From Trichobilharzia regenti (taxonomy: Eukaryota > Platyhelminthes > Trematoda > Strigeidida > Schistosomatidae), in the NCBI GenBank assembly GCA_944472135.2, contig OX235263.1, positions 18,653,379-18,717,378 on the forward strand: a stretch of DNA of 64,000 nt, given 5' to 3'. Under the pieces are notes generated by a model, which made no database searches, was not told where the DNA came from, and saw only the letters and a program-made list of their open reading frames with translations. Shown here piece after piece: positions 45,550 through 56,620 of this stretch; position 1 is the first letter of the stretch; each line of letters starts with the position of its first letter. The position numbers and the translations under genes are program-made.

Positions 45550-47091
45550 TATATGGCACAGACGCCTGTCACACTCCCCGGGAAGCAAAATTTTGTTGGC
45601 GGATTCGGACTTGTCCAAGTACTTCAGACCCAAGCGCGTTCAGATGCTCAAAATGTTGAACAAAGGCCACAGAACATGAAGACGATAACAACTATCCGTC
45701 CATTTGTCCCAGCAGTCTCTGGTAGGGATATAAACACTAATACTGCTGTGCAATATGTAAGAAATACTGCAGAAATACCAGTCTTCGGTGCTCCTGGCGC
45801 TTTTGTTGCGGCTCCAATGAACCGAACGTTCACCCCGTTTGTTAATCCAGTCAGGAATTTAAATCCTGGCTTGATTACTTCTCTTCCTGGTGGTGGACAG
45901 GGGCAATTAGGTGGTGCCCTCTCCAGCCTAGCGAATTCACGCAAACCTTGTAATTGCACGAAGTCACACTGCCTTAAATTGTACTGTGAGTGCTTTGCAC
46001 AAGGTCAACTTTGTCAGAACTGTAATTGCCACAACTGCATGAATAACCTAGCTTATGAAGAAGAACGGGGGAGAGCTATTAAGATGACTTTGGAACGAAA
46101 TCCTACTGCATTTCATCCGAAAATTGGTCGTGGCGAAGGTGAAAGAAAGCATACTAAAGGATGTAATTGCAAGCGTTCAGGGTGTTTGAAAAACTATTGT
46201 GAATGTTATGAAGCAAAGATAAGCTGCTCAGACCTGTGTCGCTGTCAAGGCTGTCGCAATACCGAGGAAAGTGTAGAAAGGCGCTCCCTTATGCGTTTGG
46301 ATGCAATGGGAGTCTTGAGGTCAAGACAGCCTTCTTCCTTCAAAAAGCACTTAGTAAAACCTGCATCGGAAACGTTGTCTCACGTATTCTTCACTTGGGA
46401 AGTGATTGAGGCAATAGCTACTTGTATAATGGCCCAGGCTGAAGAGTTAGATCGTCGTGATGTACCTCCAGCGGCAAATGAGCGAATACTTCTGGAAGAA
46501 TTTGGACGCCTTATTGATCGTGTGGTGGAATCGTCTGTCAAAGTTCATACACATCCATTGAGTGGCATCCACACCTTGGCTTCGATCGACGATAATGAAC
46601 AAGGTCTGACACATAGTGGGGGGTCAACTGGTCCTGGAAGTCTAGGTGGTAAGGGTAGGGGAGTAGTTGGAGTAGCAGCTGCTGCGGCTGCTGCCGCAGA
46701 TGTTCTACAGGATGACGAAGATGAGGAAAATGAAATGTTAAATGAGATGGATGTAGATGATGCCGACGATATGGAAGATGAAATGTACGACGTTGTCGGA
46801 GAACCAACACTTTCACGTCACCACCAACATTCCCGATCGCACCTTGCACGCCGTCATCGATCTGCACACCTTGTTTCTGACTTTGACGATGACATAATGA
46901 GCGATGATGACCCTGTAGATAGGGTTCATGCTGTACCTCCTACTGTTAGACCAGGGATTAATTCATACAGATTTCGGGAAACCCATTCACGACGGTTGCA
47001 AAAAACAAGTGATAACAAGTACACGTCACATCATACTCGGCAGAGTTTCAGTAACCGCAATCATCGTCACCACGACCCTGACCTGGTGTAA
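45550..47091 (+). CDS. lin-54: LIN-54/tesmin-type CXC protein, large 3' exon
   Basis: The open frame runs from 45448 to 47091, but a splice acceptor at 45549 suggests the exon begins there. The first in-frame ATG after it is 45553 (MAQTPVTLPGK). Two cysteine-rich CXC modules are clear: KPCNCTKSHCLKLYCECF (with NCNCHNCMNN after it) and KGCNCKRSGCLKNYCECYE (with CRCQGCRN after it). They are joined by a linker with RNPTAFHPKIG. Both keep the tyrosine after CLK that contacts DNA in LIN54. Downstream AEELDRR and LLEEFGRLIDRVV match the LIN54 C-terminal helices. A trematode-type extension follows with poly-Ala, an acidic run, and a His/Arg-rich end. LIN54 is the DNA-binding subunit of the MuvB/DREAM complex that recognises CHR promoter elements of cell-cycle genes. 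Upstream exons would lie to the left, beyond repeats. Confidence 0.9.
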   Translation, partial: YMAQTPVTLPGKQNFVGGFGLVQVLQTQARSDAQNVEQRPQNMKTITTIRPFVPAVSGRDINTNTAVQYVRNTAEIPVFGAPGAFVAAPMNRTFTPFVNPVRNLNPGLITSLPGGGQGQLGGALSSLANSRKPCNCTKSHCLKLYCECFAQGQLCQNCNCHNCMNNLAYEEERGRAIKMTLERNPTAFHPKIGRGEGERKHTKGCNCKRSGCLKNYCECYEAKISCSDLCRCQGCRNTEESVERRSLMRLDAMGVLRSRQPSSFKKHLVKPASETLSHVFFTWEVIEAIATCIMAQAEELDRRDVPPAANERILLEEFGRLIDRVVESSVKVHTHPLSGIHTLASIDDNEQGLTHSGGSTGPGSLGGKGRGVVGVAAAAAAAADVLQDDEDEENEMLNEMDVDDADDMEDEMYDVVGEPTLSRHHQHSRSHLARRHRSAHLVSDFDDDIMSDDDPVDRVHAVPPTVRPGINSYRFRETHSRRLQKTSDNKYTSHHTRQSFSNRNHRHHDPDLV

Positions 47092-47519
47092 CTTTGAGTT
47101 AATGACACTAATTATATAAAGACTCCATTAATATCAAATAACTACAATTTTAATTGTGCTCATCCCTCCGTAATTTGTGACCTTTGGACTGTATTTCTTA
47201 CTATTACCTGTCTCAACCATCAATTTTACCCTAATTTTCATTTGGTTGTAATTTGGTTGCACTCATTTGTATTTTACAAATCAATATATATATATATTCT
47301 CGTTCCTAGCCTCGTATGTACTGAAAATTAACTACTGCTGTTACAATACTTCTTTGTATGTTTACATCGCTTCCACCTTTTGTAAAGTGACATTATGCGT
47401 GTATTATTCCATTACCTTTTCCTATGCATATCTTGTATAAGTCAATAACTATATATGCTTACTATTCGTGTATGTTATTTGTCATATTGATGCTCATGTA
47501 CAAAAACTGAGAATATATT

Positions 47520-47566
<47 letters not shown>

Positions 47567-47600
47567 TGTTTCTTGGAATAAAGCAGAGTACTATCATTAT
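47092..47600 (+). other. lin-54 3' UTR with polyadenylation signal
   Basis: AT-rich sequence after the stop. It holds a long (TA)n and then aataaa at about 47577-47582, a plausible poly(A) signal. Confidence 0.6.
47522..47566. repeat. (TA)n microsatellite
   Basis: A run of about 22 TA dinucleotides in the presumed 3' UTR of lin-54. It is likely length-polymorphic. Confidence 0.95.
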
Positions 47601-47604
47601 TATT

Positions 47605-47870
47605 ATTTTATTTATTTATTTAAACGCATAAAAAGTTGGTACAATATGGCACCAAGAAGGATGCGCCACACAATAATAATAAAACAACATAGGTCAAAAG
47701 AACAAAAAAGAAGGAAGAGAAATATATATATAAGTAGAGAACGGATAAAGAACTTCATCTGGAAGGAAAACAGTCACGCTTAACAAGTTCAAACAGTATT
47801 CCTTAACTATCATCAGGAAGGCAAGAAAGAAGGAAATTGCGACACGTGTAATAGCACGCGATAAGTTTCA
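47605..47870. other. AT-rich tail-like repeat, no gene
   Basis: Starts with attattatt and tttattta runs followed by gttggtacaatatggcacc. It looks like the minus-strand 3' end of a retroelement, but no coding part is attached. Confidence 0.4.
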
Positions 47871-47879
47871 TTGATTGTT

Positions 47880-48270
47880 TGTTGCTTTATTCAATTCATT
47901 GTGTGAGGGCTGAGATGCTGCCTGGGCGCCGAGACCGAAGCACGTGGTTTTATTAGGGGCCAGACCCCCCCCCGAGCCTTTGACTTGGAGTCTAATCCGC
48001 AAGGCAGCGGAGCAGCGTTGAGAGTTGCATTCCCATGGTTGACAGTGACCCATATGGTTTCAGACGCCATTTGATCCGATTGGATACTGGAGCCCATGTA
48101 CCCCATGGTAACTGCTTTTAGTTTAACCGATATCCAAACAACCTTCCTGACATGGTAGAACCTGCAGGGACAGAGTCTCAGTCAGTTTAGCATGTTGGGT
48201 CATTGCGGAATTCAAGCCCAACCACCACGACAAGGTAGCAGTTATCGGGAGGGATTATTATTATTATTAA
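47880..48270. repeat. GC-richer module of unknown origin
   Basis: A compositionally distinct stretch with a C9 run near 47967, ending in (ATT)5 at about 48256-48270. The tail suggests a retroelement 3' region, but no protein is encoded that I recognise. Confidence 0.4.
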
Positions 48271-48628
48271 AGCCTGGGTTACTACAAAAATATAGGTATC
48301 ATGAAAACCATGGGTAAACTCGGTCAAAATTGTTATATTGAATAAACAGATGAAAATTGGCAGCCGACACCTACCTAAATTTGTAGAATATATTGGTCTT
48401 CAGTCGGTTTAGGCGCATAAGACCAACGATTTCCAGTAGTTTGTGACGTTTGTATGGAGCTTTTTTCAGGATTGAAATCTTAACAGGTACTGAGAATATA
48501 GCTAGAAAATTTCTAAAATCCGGCTAGATAAAGGGCTCGTCAACACCCTAGACTACCATTAAGATTGCACCTGATTTAACACCATGTCAAAGACGCTGCT
48601 GCTCAGTAAATACTGGATGCTGATAACC

Positions 48629-48910
48629 CTAATATAAGACAACTGTAGATAGTGTTTCATGAAGTATTCCGTCTATTGTGGAGTTTTTGTACTTGGTAGT
48701 CCTAGCACATAGCCTCCTATAGCTGCTTCTAGTTCTACCAGATGGAATGCAAAGAGAGAGCTGCGTATAGAGAGGATGCCCAGGGTCTGACAATATAGTA
48801 TCCGCTAGTTTCTTACATGACATTATATGTCTATCCACCAAAGTGTTAACCAGTTGGTTTAACGATTTCCCACTTGCCCTACTAACCGCTTTTAGTCCCC
48901 TTCTCAGCAA
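48629..48910 (-). pseudogene. CR1 C-terminal tail
   Basis: Encodes LRRGLKAVSRASGKSLNQLV, KKLADTILSDPGHPLYTQLS and RRLCARTTKYKNSTI, parallel to the tail at 38394-38086 (LRRTLNTVSRVSG, FAKGILSDCEHSLYPQL). This gives the 3' end of the element near 48630. Confidence 0.85.
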
Positions 48911-49030
48911 AGCAAAGTCTTTCTTAAGTAGTCAAGGAAAGACTAATAGGGAGCAGTAAAGAGGGATGGGTAGAATACAAGAATTGACAAACTGAGAAAG
49001 CAAAGACTGCTTTATACCAGACTGCCTTAA

Positions 49031-49531
49031 CTACCTAACGTAGAACGTTAAGCGAAACATCTTTCTAGTAACTAGCAAGATATGGGAGGAACAGAAAAGA
49101 TCGGAGGAAATACTCAGTCCAAGATACTTGACGTTAGATGTAATTTCAACCTCTATGTCGTCAACGATAGTGGGGCCATGTGAGCTAACTAGTTGTAGGT
49201 CACGTTTTCGTCTGAAAGTGAAATTGACTACCTGACATTTAGACAGATTCAGCTTAAGACCGTTTGAAGAGGACCACTGACTAATTTCCGACAGGAAGTT
49301 ATTTAATTTGGAACAATCTGACTGAGAGTTGACAGACATAAAAACAGAGAGGTTATCAGCATACTTAACAAAAGTGGCTACATCAGAGTGGGGCAAGTCA
49401 TGTAAGAAAAACGAAAACAGAAAAGGAGAAAGAACAGCACCTTGAGAAATACCAGCTAAAGTAAGTGAGGTAGTGGAGGACTTTCCATTGTAGACGATGT
49501 ACTGCTTCCTATCAGAAAAATAGGAATGCAA
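49031..49531 (-). pseudogene. CR1 reverse transcriptase, palm and thumb, YADN variant
   Basis: Encodes GISQGAVLSPFLFSFFLHDL, then TFVKYADNLSVFMSV, where the catalytic YADD is changed to YADN, then WSSSNGLKLNLSKCQVVNFT and NVKYLGLSISSDLF. Losing the second aspartate of the pair would weaken or abolish catalysis. It continues after one stop into the tail. Confidence 0.85.
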
Positions 49532-50317
49532 CTACTTATTTGTCCAGCTTTCAGCCTGTGTTGCAGCAAGCTTACTTAGCAAGAGGGACCTGGAAACAGA
49601 GTCAAATGCAGATGTGTAATCAAGGAAGGCACACCGAACGTATTTAGCTCCTCTATCTAAACTAGAGACTATATTATAATGTAGGACAACAGCGGCATCT
49701 AAGGTACACCTACTATGTTTATAAGCAAACTGTTTGGGGTCATTGAAAGGCTTTAAAGAGGGTTCAAGATTAAGTAAAATAAGTCTTTCCATAACTTTCA
49801 AGAAGGGTGAGGTAATAGCAATGGGTCTAAACTTAACATTAGGTCCACTTGTTGATTTAGGCACTGGAACAATCTTGATATTTTTCCATGAGTCAGGTAT
49901 AATACTTCTGGAAAAAGATTCGTTAAAAACGTCAGTTAATGGGGAACACAAGATGTCAGCACACTTCATGAGGATAACATCAGGACCAAGGGACTGAGTA
50001 GGTTTGAGAGATTGAAGACACTTGAGGACATCATTCGTATTAAAGCATGAGAAACAGTCATTATTTACACTATTAGAGTTAGGAATCATAACATCTGCAG
50101 GGATATATATGAAGGATTTACTAAGCATGCCAACATCTACAGAAATATCAATCATTATTTGCTTACTACCTGTGATTTCCGTTAATAACTTCCACATATT
50201 AGATGGGGATTTACATGAAAGAAACTTCTGGTTATAGAGAGCATTCAATCTTTGTAATTCAGCTTTAATCAAAGTGTTCATTCTCTTAACACCAGATTTA
50301 TTTTTTATTTTGAACAA
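49532..50317 (-). pseudogene. CR1 reverse transcriptase, first part
   Basis: Encodes SLGPDVILMKCADILCSPLT, VPVPKSTSGPNVKFRPIAIT, FAYKHSRCTLDAAVVLHYN and VRCAFLDYTSAFDSVSRSLL, covering the fingers and the first catalytic aspartate. It ends at a stop (TWTNK followed by TAG) that breaks the domain before the next frame. The RT would copy element RNA at a nicked target. Confidence 0.85.
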
Positions 50318-50639
50318 CCTCTCTTTTTCACGGCGAAGCTTTTTGAGTTGAGAAGAAGCGGTCGAATTTTAAGAAGATTGTCTCTTTTGGACAACAAACA
50401 TCAAGACAGAAATTTAGATAATGTGTTATGTTAGTAATTGTGTTATCAAGAGTTTGTTCAGTAAATAAGTCCCAGTTTGCGTCTTTTAACGTGGTCCTTA
50501 GATTCTGTGTGTTGTCGTGAAAATAACAAGTATTATATAAAAACAATGCTGTTTGCATTGAAATGGTAGACATAGATGAATCAACAGAATATAATGTTGA
50601 AATACATCGTTTGTACACTGACGCAAACGTCAGGAGCTA

Positions 50640-51260
50640 GAAAACATCAAAACCCATCCCACTGTGATATCAGTTACTCCTCAGTCTGACAATCTATTCA
50701 CGATGAAGTACCATTCCAATGTAGCTACCCAAGTGAGCAATATCCCTAGGCGTTATGAAGAAACGTCCGATTTCTGTTTAGAAAACTGAAACGCTGGAGG
50801 TGTCTAAGCTACAGAAACCCCCATATAACATGTGCTGGCTGTCCTGTTAGCCACCATCACCCATGTAAATATAAGAAAGGAGATACCGAGGTAACTAAAT
50901 TAAATTCCAAATCCAGAGCACAAGAGCCCAGTGATATGATGCAAACGCAAGTATCTCTAAGCCATCTTTCTAAGAGAATGTTAATTATGATAGACCAAGC
51001 TTCTAGAGGTAGGCCTAATTTGTCTCTAGTCGAAAACCAACTTAAATCCAACCACTAGTGCTAGACAAACGACACAGCGAGGTTATCGGTATTATTCTGT
51101 TCATCCACTACCCAAACACGTTGTTATCCAGCCCCCTTTAAATGTTCTATTAACTAAATGTTATAGAACCCCCCCCCCTAAACATCGGCTGCAGACTACA
51201 TTCAGTAGGCCAAATAAGCTCATAGAACCCATTCATACATCTTGTGTATTTAGTAGGGGG
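50640..51260 (+). pseudogene. LINE ORF1-like relic
   Basis: The plus strand encodes YRNPHITCAGCPVSHHHPCK followed by YKKGD, a cysteine/histidine-rich stretch that could be a decayed zinc-binding ORF1 region. The frame is short and broken. It precedes an endonuclease/RT on the same strand, which is the correct order for one CR1 element, but this assignment is weak. Confidence 0.35.
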
Positions 51261-51399
51261 AATGTGTCGATATTTACACGAAACTTGCTATGGCCTGATA
51301 ACCACAACAACCAGATACCAAGACTTCACTCCTATTCTGGCAACAAACTGCTGAATACTCATATCGACTATAACTTCGGCGATAACATTACCCCTACAA

Positions 51400-52010
51400 G
51401 CCGCTGCAAGCAGGATTTTCACCAGCGTCAGTTAACGGAAACACCTTGGATCATCCATACAGCACGCACGATATCAGATCAATGCCTTGCCGGCATAGCG
51501 AACAGTGGCTCTGAAACATGGCCAATACGAGTTGAAGAAATGAAAAGGTTGACTGTTTTTGATCATTGATGTTTACGATCTCTTTCTCACGTTATGTGGT
51601 ATAATAAGGTAAGCAATGTTGATGTTAGGCGTAAAGTGTTGGGCAAAGAGGGCAGATCAATCGATGAGGCTATAAAGTTACATAGATTGAGATGGCTAGG
51701 TCACGTGCTGCGCATGCCTAACCATCGCCTCCCCAAACAGGCATTACTAGCTGATATAGGTGCAGGTTGGAAAAGAGTGAGTGGTGGCCAAACAAAAACA
51801 TGGCTCATCAATCCATGAAATCCTTGACAGTTAAACTGAGTCGGTCAGGTAGGGAGATGCAGACTTCCGGGTTAGGGCCCTCGGGACTGACTCTAGGAAT
51901 CAATGGCTGGAGACAGTAGGTGACATGGCTCAAAATCGTTGTCAGTGACGCAGATGTATTCAGTCTCTGTAATCTTTCAATTTCTTTTTTACCATTACTC
52001 ATTCTGTTTC
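51400..52010 (+). pseudogene. LINE RT C-terminal fragment
   Basis: Encodes SGSETWPIRVEEMKRLTVFD, then DEAIKLHRLRWLGHVLRMPN, HRLPKQALLADIGAGWKR and VSGGQTKTW, the well-known tail of a group of trematode LINE RTs. A degenerate 3' part with MAQNRCQW-like coding follows to about 52000. It separates the ORF1 relic at 50640 from the endonuclease at 52095, so it may have inserted into that element. Confidence 0.75.
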
Positions 52011-52094
52011 ACTCTTATACTTGTCAAATTCTCTTCACTCATATGTGCAACCTAGTTCAGTAACCCAATTCTGTCACAACTCAATGACTCGATC

Positions 52095-54040
52095 TGGGTC
52101 GAAACAAAAGTTGTCAGAAGTAAACCTTTACTTGTGGGTTGTGTGTACCGGCCCAATTCATCCAGCAGGGAAAATGATAATATGCTCAGCTATATCTTTA
52201 ATGTTACAGCCAATCTTCCTTTCAGTTATAAAATTATTGGAGGCGATTTCAACTTGCCAGAAGTATCATGGTCTTCACTCGAGGACCCCAAAGGTATGAT
52301 AATCTCATGAATTCCATCGTCACAGGAGGGTGGACACAACACATAAATTCACCCACCAGATCCGCAAATATCTTAGACCTTATTTTCACGAACAACATAA
52401 CACCATCTACAGTACATATGGGACATGAATTTCCAGGTAGTGATCATAAAATAGTAGTGTGTTCTTTTAACATCCTTTCTGAAACAATACGCGCAGATGA
52501 ATCTGACCAGACACCTATGAGACTATACACACATGCTGACTGGGACTTGTATTAGCGCCTAATTAGATGTTCTAATTGGGACTTGTACTTTTCGAACAAG
52601 TCCTTAGAGGCAGTGCTTAATCAATTTTATCACCATATTAACTCAATTCATGATGTCAGTGCACCCGAAAGGATTATTAGCTTCGAATTACTTCAAAGCT
52701 ATCATACTCCGACATCGCTGAGAAGTCTACGAAAGCACTCAATAAAATATTAAAGATATCATGACTTATCATTAACCGCTATCACGTCTGTTCTTACTAG
52801 AATTCAAGAGTTGAAAAATACAAGCCTCAGAAACAAAGAAATGCTGACCATTAAGCTACCACATAACCCAGAACAAACAGCCAAACTTTCAAAAGTAGGT
52901 TATTAAATTCCAGAACAGACTACCCAAAAATAATTTGCTTAGACGGCACTGCTTACGAGAATACCGAGGTTACATATGAACTGTTTAACAAGCACTTTGC
53001 CAGACTATACACCTTGGAGAACGACCAGGTCGTGGATTTCCCACGTAAAACATACGTACTTTTCACCACAGGAGAGATCGATAAAGATGTCACAAATCTT
53101 AAGCTTAGTAACACTATTATTCTAGACAGTATATCTTCCATTCTGCTGAAAAACGGTGGTAATGGCATGAATTTACTCCTCCTCAAGTTATACTCAATTT
53201 CACTAAGCGATGGGACATACCTAACCTGCTGGAAGAAGTCTTATGTTGTACCTATCCATAGAAATACCGCCCCATCAATATTATGTCTGTAGTTTCACGT
53301 GTAATGGGAAAGATGACAAAGGCTTAAATTATTCGGTAATTGCTGTCAAATGACCTACTATCCCCATCCGAATACGGCTTCTTAAGTAGAAGATCGTGCA
53401 TTACTTGCCACTTAGATTATTTTGACTACATTACACAATGCATAGGTAATGGACATTCGGTGACAACATTATTTCCCGATGTTAGCAAAGCGTTTGATAA
53501 AGTCCCACACATAAGACTCCTAACAAAACTCCAGTCCTACGGAATAACTGGAAAGCCTCTCAAATGTATAAATTCTTTCCTCACAGACAAAGAGCAATTA
53601 GCCAAAATCAACCACCAGCTGTCTTCACCAAAGCCGATAACCAATGGTGTAAAACAAGGTGGTGTTCTTGGCCCTATTCTATTCCTCTTATTCATAAATG
53701 ACATGGTCTCTGTGATCGAGTATGGCGAGCCACACCTCTTTGCAGATGATCTCAAGATAGTATATGTTTCTGGGTACGATGACATGAGCGTTGAAAGTAA
53801 AATCCAACACAATTTAAACACTCTAGGCGATGGGAACGAAAAATGGTAAGTGACTTTCAACACAGACGAGTGTGGTATAGTCCACTTTGAATGCTGGAAA
53901 CCAAGAATGTGTCTATAAATGTACAATAACCTCCTCTCAGAATTGAACACGGTCACACATCTTGGGATAACATACTCAGACTTAACCCTTGCCAATCATG
54001 CAAATAAGGTATTACGGTCTGCCAAAAAATCCATAAGGCC
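52095..54040 (+). mobile_element. CR1-type LINE (EN, RT), plus strand, decayed
   Basis: Endonuclease motifs: KIIGGDFNLPEVSWSSLED in one frame, then (52268-52555) INSPTRSANILDLIFTNNI and FPGSDHKIVVCSF. RT frames at 53014-53292 and 53340-53849 carry WKKSYVVPIHR, YGFLSRRSCITCHLDYFDYI, LFPDVSKAFDKVPHIRLLTK, GVKQGGVLGPILFLLFINDM and HLFADDLKIVYVSG. The catalytic FADD is intact but the element has many frameshifts. The end near 54040 abuts a Penelope fragment. Confidence 0.88.
53340..53849 (+). pseudogene. CR1 RT palm with intact FADD
   Basis: A 169-codon frame covering the fingers-to-palm part with both catalytic regions (DVSKAFDKV and FADDL). The preceding frame is out of phase and the frame ends shortly after GDGNEKW, so the domain is incomplete. 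Confidence 0.85.
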
Positions 54041-55440
54041 AATGTGCCCTTAAGACTCATATTATCAGTGATAAACTCACCATGCGACAAACTAGCTTGG
54101 TGGCTGGCCGATTCACTGAAGCCAATTCAACAGAAATTTGCAAATCATAGCTTGGATGACACCTTCAAGTTTTCTAAAGGAGTCGACCATGTTGATATAT
54201 AAAAAAACGAATGGTGTCATACGACGTGACCGCATTATTTACAAATGTACCAGTGATAGAAACAATAGACATCATTTATAAACAAACAGATCTACTGCCA
54301 TTATCGGAAGCAGAAATGAAGCGTCTACCAATTCTTTGCACAAAAGACATCCAATTCAAATTCAACAATCAAATCTACTGACAAACTGGTAGGGTCACCA
54401 TGGGTTCACCTCTAGGACCTATTCTAGCCGATATCTTCATGGGTTATCTCGAACAGACACGACTGAGTGATGCTATCAGTGAAACCATATTCTATCTTCG
54501 ATATGTCGATGATACGTTTGTTGTTTGTAACGACATGAGTCAGGCATACATACTATTTGACCTTCTAAATGAGATCTCCTTAAAACATTAAATTAATCAT
54601 GAAATATGAACACAATGACGAGTCCAATTTCCTAGACCTAAATATAAAAAGAAGAAGCGATAGAGCAGTTGAAAAGTTCATCTACAGAAAAGAAACTTGG
54701 ACTGGATAATATCTTCACTACAACAGCTTCTGCCATATAAGCTATAAGCGGGGATTAGTAAGGATACCGTACGACAGAGCCAGGGAGTTATGTTCGCCTA
54801 ACAAGGTAGAAGAATTAAGTTGTGCTGAAAAATACCTTGGGGAAAACGGGTATCCGAAGGGATTTATCCTAAAGTACAACAAAGGAAAAGAAGAGAAAGT
54901 GAAGTATCCAACAGTTGAAAAAAAGAAAGTGTTTATTTACCTCCCATTCAAAGAAGCAGTATCCCAAAAGATTAACAAGAGGATGAAAGGAGCAATAAAA
55001 GGATGCTTCTCTGAAGCTAAGCTAGTGATGCTGTACAGTTCTACACGCACTACTAGCCAATCGGAGTTGGATAAGTACCCTACTGATGTTACCTCCAACC
55101 GCATTTATAAATTTACGTGTAACTGCTGCAGCCAGTGCATTGGAAGGACAGAAAGAAGGGCTTCTATCCAGCTTTCAGAGCATATTCCGAGAAACTTATT
55201 CTTAAAAGGAAGCCGATATTTACAAAGTGCAATTACCAGACACCTTTGGGATATGGGTCATTTTGTCGAGATTTCCAAATTCTTAAAAATGTTAAACATA
55301 CAAAGGTCAGCGAATCTACTACGACTTGCTGAAGCAATCGCAATCAAACGTTTCAGACCAAACTTATGCACACAGAAAGAGAGTAGTCAATCTTTCACTC
55401 TCATGATAACCGTATTACTTTCATTACACTGATTAGTCAT
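54041..55440 (+). mobile_element. Penelope-like element, RT plus GIY-YIG-type end
   Basis: Encodes SPCDKLAWWLADSLKPIQQK, VSYDVTALFTNVPVIETIDI, TGRVTMGSPLGPILADIFMG and FYLRYVDDTFVVCNDM (54400-54591). A linker follows, then a frame (54899-55432) with a GIY-YIG-like endonuclease region. Stops at several points show it is not active. It starts near 54041 inside a stretch that continues from the preceding LINE. Confidence 0.88.
54899..55432 (+). pseudogene. Penelope C-terminal endonuclease region
   Basis: Has VTSNRIYKFTCNCCSQCIGR followed by TERRASIQLSEHI, equivalent to the GIY-YIG core of Penelope elements (IYxFxCxCxxxYIGRTxRxLxxRxxEH). The YIG tyrosine is Cys and the second arginine motif is altered (ASIQLSEH), so the nuclease is probably dead. 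SAITRHLWDMGH and LLRLAEAIAIKRFRPNLC follow, as expected for the family end. Confidence 0.85.
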
Positions 55441-55739
55441 TCACACTAGTGAGGTCAGCTCACTGAGCAAGTTTTCAATTCGATGAATATCAACGTTCTT
55501 GAATTAATATTTTGACGTACAAACTAACACTGTCTATTAGATTTCTCTGTCTTCTCTTATCCCCTTTTTTTCGTAGTTTGATATCATATAAATTGATGGT
55601 GACTAAAACTAAAAATTGTTATACTTTTATTCCGGATGCTTTCAACTTATAATGTTCTCAATGTAACCTTGCAAACATTGGAGTATTAAATTTCACTATT
55701 TACAACCATTGTAATTTCAGCAAGTTCGCGGCTGATGAG

Positions 55740-56620
55740 AAATTGTGAAATAGAATGATATTATTTTATACTGCAAATCCGATCTTTATTTCTCTATGGA
55801 AATTTATCAAGGAAACCAAATGTAGGAGGGTAGTATCTGACTGTAAACGACTCATTGGCTCTGTTCTGCTTAAATTCTACAATCAGAAAGCAAGATTAAC
55901 TATATATAAGACATATATTTGCCCCAAACTTGAATACTGTCCTTTCCTATTTGGTAATCTAAGGTCTGCAGACCGAAAAATGTCGACAGTGTCCACGGAC
56001 TCCTCACGAAACGCATAATGTGCGTCGGTGGCACAGTGGTTAGGACTCTCGCCGACCATGCACATGGTCTGAGGTTCGATCACCTGCCGACGCACACCTT
56101 ATATCTATGGTCGGTCTGCGTAATTTGGACTACCGATGTCCATGCTGCAAATTCCATACTTGTACCAAAAATATAGTGTGGAATCAAGCTGTAATCAAAA
56201 ACAAAAACTAAATCAAAACTAAAACTAATAGGGTTTGACAAACAAGTGGAATATGTTTAAGGTGCATACGACTGAAATTAGAACCCCAATGGATAAGGAG
56301 AGTGAAATGCAAATTCAAAGCCATTAGATTCAGATTATACGGATTGAAGGCTCTTGTAACTCATCTATAGTGTGGGAAAATATTAAATCATATCAGCTAC
56401 GAAACCACGACTACACTCTCAAGGTGGCTGGCTACCCACAGAAAAGCCATTAGGGTAAACTTTTTCAACACTAAATAATCATTTCTTGGGATCCATCTAC
56501 CACCTGAAATTAGATGTCGTGCAAACCCCGATGGTTCTAAACGGAGTCTAGAAAGACACATTAAAGTGTTCACTATAGCTCGTCTCGAACACCACATATT
56601 AATTTATGATAATTCAGAAT
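55740..56620 (+). pseudogene. CR1-type RT C-terminal region split by a SINE
   Basis: Before the SINE: LIGSVLLKFYNQKARLTIYK and TYICPKLEYCPFLFGNLRSA, ending SRNA at 56018. After it: LEPQWIRRVKCKFKAIRFRL and YGLKALVTH, then GIHLPPEIRCRANPDGSKRS. Together they give the tail of the CR1 family also seen at 2235-2604 (LEPLWVRRLKFNLK). It is 5'-truncated. Confidence 0.8.
56021..56215 (+). mobile_element. tRNA-derived SINE, copy 3
   Basis: A box TGGCACAGTGG at 56029-56039 and B box GGTTCGATCAC at 56073-56083, spaced 44 bp as in copies 1 and 2. The body has ccttatatctatggtcggtc and the tail ends in aaaaacaaaaactaaatcaa. It is inserted into a CR1 tail. A clear target duplication was not found. Confidence 0.85.

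Larger units (their letters stand above)
48640..50635 (-). mobile_element. CR1-type LINE (linker, RT, tail), nearly intact frames
   Basis: Read on the minus strand: linker (50618-50328), RT (50317-49532 and 49531-49031), and tail (48910-48629). The frames are separated by few stops or frameshifts. There is no endonuclease, so it is 5'-truncated near 50635. It is the best-preserved member of the family found at 38050-42950 and inside the array units. Confidence 0.9.

Noticed and set aside
55729..55755. Possible hammerhead ribozyme core (ctgatgag followed by gaaa) near the Penelope element
   Set aside because: The bases between the two core motifs cannot form stem II, and no stems I or III are visible. 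A similar ctgatgag at 8650 lacks the gaaa box.
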